Shown: positions 61,901-64,000 of the stretch, one piece after another
How positions within the stretch are numbered: the stretch's first letter is position 1
How the letters are laid out: every line of letters begins with the position of its first letter
Assembly: GCA_026874595.1 (NCBI GenBank)
Contig: CM049307.1
Coordinates: 5,975,579-6,039,578, forward strand
Length of the DNA: 64,000 nt
Origin: Sipunculus nudus
Taxonomy: Eukaryota > Annelida > Sipuncula > Golfingiida > Sipunculidae
Reading direction: 5' to 3'
Position numbers and translations under genes: made by a program
The notes under the pieces: model-generated
Told to the model about the DNA's origin: nothing
Database searches by the model: none
The model's input: the letters and a program-made list of their open reading frames with translations, nothing else

Positions 61901-64000
61901 TACAGAGAGGTAGGGGTTACAGATGAACAAAGGGTACAGAGAGGTAGGGGTTACAGATGAACAAAGGGTACAGAGAGGTAGGGGTTACGGATGAACAAAG
62001 GGTACAGAGAGGTAGGGGTTACAGATGAACAAAGGGTACAGAGAGGTAGGGGTTACAGATGAACAAAGGGTACAGAGAGGTAGGGGTTACAGATGAACAA
62101 AGGGTACAGAGAGGTAGGGGTTACAGATGAACAAAGGGTACAGAGAGGTAGGGGTTACAGATGAACAAAGGGTACAGAGAGGTAGCGGTTACAGATGAAC
62201 AAAGGGTACAGAGAGGTAGGGGTTACAGATGAACAAAGCGTACAGAGAGGTAGGGGTTACAGATGAACAAAGGGTACAGAGAGGTAGGGGTTACAGATGA
62301 ACAAAGGGTACAGAGAGGTAGGGGTTACAGATGAACAAAGGGTACAGAGAGGTAGGGGTTACAGATGAACAAAGGGTACAGAGAGGTAGGGGTTACAGAT
62401 GAACAAAGGGTACAGAGAGGTAGGGGTTACAGATGAACAAAGGGTACAGAGAGGTAGGGGTTACAGATGAACAAAGGGTACAGAGAGGTAGGGGTTACAG
62501 ATGAACAAAGGGTACAGAGAGGTAGGGGTTACAGATGAACAAAGGGTACAGAGAGGTAGGGGTTACAGATGAACAAAGGGTACAGAGAGGTAGGGGTTAC
62601 AGATGAACAAAGGGTACAGAGAGGTAGGGGTTACAGATGAACAAAGGGTACAGAGAGGTAGGGGTTACAGATGAACAAAGGGTACAGAGAGGTAGGGGTT
62701 ACAGATGAACAAAGGGTACAGAGAGGTAGGGGTTACAGATGAACAAAGGGTACAGAGAGGTAGGGGTTACAGATGAACAAAGGGTACAGAGAGGTAGGGG
62801 TTACAGATGAACAAAGGGTACAGAGAGGTAGGGGTTACAGATGAACAAAGGGTACAGAGAGGTAGGGGTTACAGATGAACAAAGGGTACAGAGAGGTAGG
62901 GGTTACAGATGAACAAAGGGTACAGAGAGGTAGGGGTTACAGATGAACAAAGGGTACAGAGAGGTAGGGGTTACAGATGAACAAAGGGTACAGAGAGGTA
63001 GGGGTTACAGATGAACAAAGGGTACAGAGAGGTAGGGGTTACAGATGAACAAAGGGTACAGAGAGGTAGGGGTTACAGATGAACAAAGGGTACAGAGAGG
63101 TAGGGGTTACAGATGAACAAAGGGTACAGAGAGGTAGGGGTTACGGATGAACAAAGGGTACAGAGAGGTAGGGGTTACAGATGAACAAAGGGTACAGAAA
63201 GGTAGGGGTTACAGATGAACAAAGGGTACAGAGAGGTAGGGGTTACAGATGAACAAAGGGTACAGAGAGGTAGGGGTTACAGATGAACAAAGGGTACAGA
63301 GAGGTAGGGGTTACAGATGAACAAAGGGTACAGAGAGGTAGGGGTTACAGATGAACAAAGGGTACAGAGAGGTAGGGGTTACAGATGAACAAAGGGTACA
63401 GAGAGGTAGGGGTTACAGATGAACAAAGGGTACAGAGAGGTAGGGGTTACAGATGAACAAAGGGTACAGAGAGGTAGGGGTTACAGATGAACAAAGGGTA
63501 CAGAGAGGTAGGGGTTACAGATGAACAAAGGGTACAGAGAGGTAGGGGTTACGGATGAACAAAGGGTACAGAGAGGTAGGGGTTACAGATGAACAAAGGG
63601 TACAGAGAGGTAGGGGTTACGGATGAACAAAGGGTACAGAGAGGTAGGGGTTACGGATGAACAAAGGGTACAGAGAGGTAGGGGTTACAGATGAACAAAG
63701 GGTACAGAGAGGTAGGGGTTACAGATGAACAAAGGGTACAGAGAGGTAGGGGTTACAGATGAACAAAGGGTACAGAGAGGTAGGGGTTACAGATGAACAA
63801 AGGGTACAGAGAGGTAGGAGTTACAGATAAACAAAGGGTACAGAGAGGTAGGGGTTACAGATGAACAAAGGGTACAGAGAGGTAGGGGTTACAGATGAAC
63901 AAAGGGTACAGAGAGGTAGGGGTTACAGATGAACAAAGGGTACAGAGAGGTAGGGGTTACAGATGAACAAAGGGTACAGAGAGGTAGGGGTTACGGATGA
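58937..64000 (+). repeat. 34-bp tandem array seeded from the exon 4 donor junction, over 145 units
   Basis: The unit reads TACAGAGAG|GTAGGGG, then TTACAGATGAACAAAGGG. It matches the true exon 4 boundary, TATAGAGAG|GTAGGTGG then CACAGATGAACAGAAGG (58937-58971), so each unit carries a 5' splice-site-like GAG|GTAGGG. Diverged half-copies fill 58972-59040. From 59041 to 63971 the register is perfect: 4930 bp, exactly 145 units with no net indel. Point variants (GGAGTT, ACGGAT, AAAGCG, ATAAAC) mark higher-order duplications. The array runs off the window end, so its full size is unknown. Confidence 0.95.

Noticed and set aside
58937-64000. CRISPR array or telomeric/subtelomeric repeat
   Set aside because: There are no unique spacers, so it is not CRISPR. 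The unit contains GGTAGGGGTTAC but not tandem TTAGGG, and it derives visibly from the exon 4 junction.

Overview
The window is animal nuclear DNA and looks molluscan, most likely bivalve. It is AT-rich, has long introns with GT-AG junctions, and is crowded with short-hairpin repeats and (GTCC)n-bearing elements of a kind I associate with bivalve genomes. The species cannot be fixed from sequence alone. There are no prokaryotic genes, CRISPR arrays, rRNA genes or convincing tRNA genes. Nearly all long open frames are chance or repeat artefacts.

One host gene is supported. Four coding exons on the + strand (13552-13591, 14641-14735, 56610-56746, 58870-58945) join with compatible phases. They encode an N-terminal LIM domain of the CRIP type followed by a segment that resembles the N-terminus of vertebrate RASSF2/RASSF4. 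I read this as the 5' half of a LIM-containing RASSF gene; the RA and SARAH domains would lie beyond 64000. Exon 1 sits in a CpG-richer block with ETS, YY1 and CRE-like sites. Intron 2 (about 41.9 kb) splits the LIM domain and holds most of the mobile DNA.

Layout: 1-12790 is AT-rich intergenic sequence with one Harbinger-like MITE (11237-11512). 12790-13551 is the promoter block, possibly bidirectional. 13552-14735 holds exons 1 and 2. 14736-56609 is intron 2, filled with nested Helentron-like repeats whose ends are hairpins inserted between T residues without target duplication. It also carries an internally deleted Ty3/Gypsy-type LTR retrotransposon on the minus strand (41126-45971) with 703-bp LTRs, a CCAAT target duplication, a tRNA-Lys-type primer site and a polypurine tract. 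56610-58945 holds exons 3 and 4. 58946-64000 is intron 4, which within this window is almost wholly a 34-bp tandem array that runs off the end.

The most unusual observation is that two consecutive exon/intron junctions of this gene have each seeded a tandem array. A 66-bp unit copies the end of exon 3 plus its 5' splice site, and a 34-bp unit copies the end of exon 4 plus its 5' splice site. The gene is therefore followed by a few decoy donor sites after exon 3 and about 145 after exon 4. The 34-bp array also shows higher-order duplications of 8 and 16 units.
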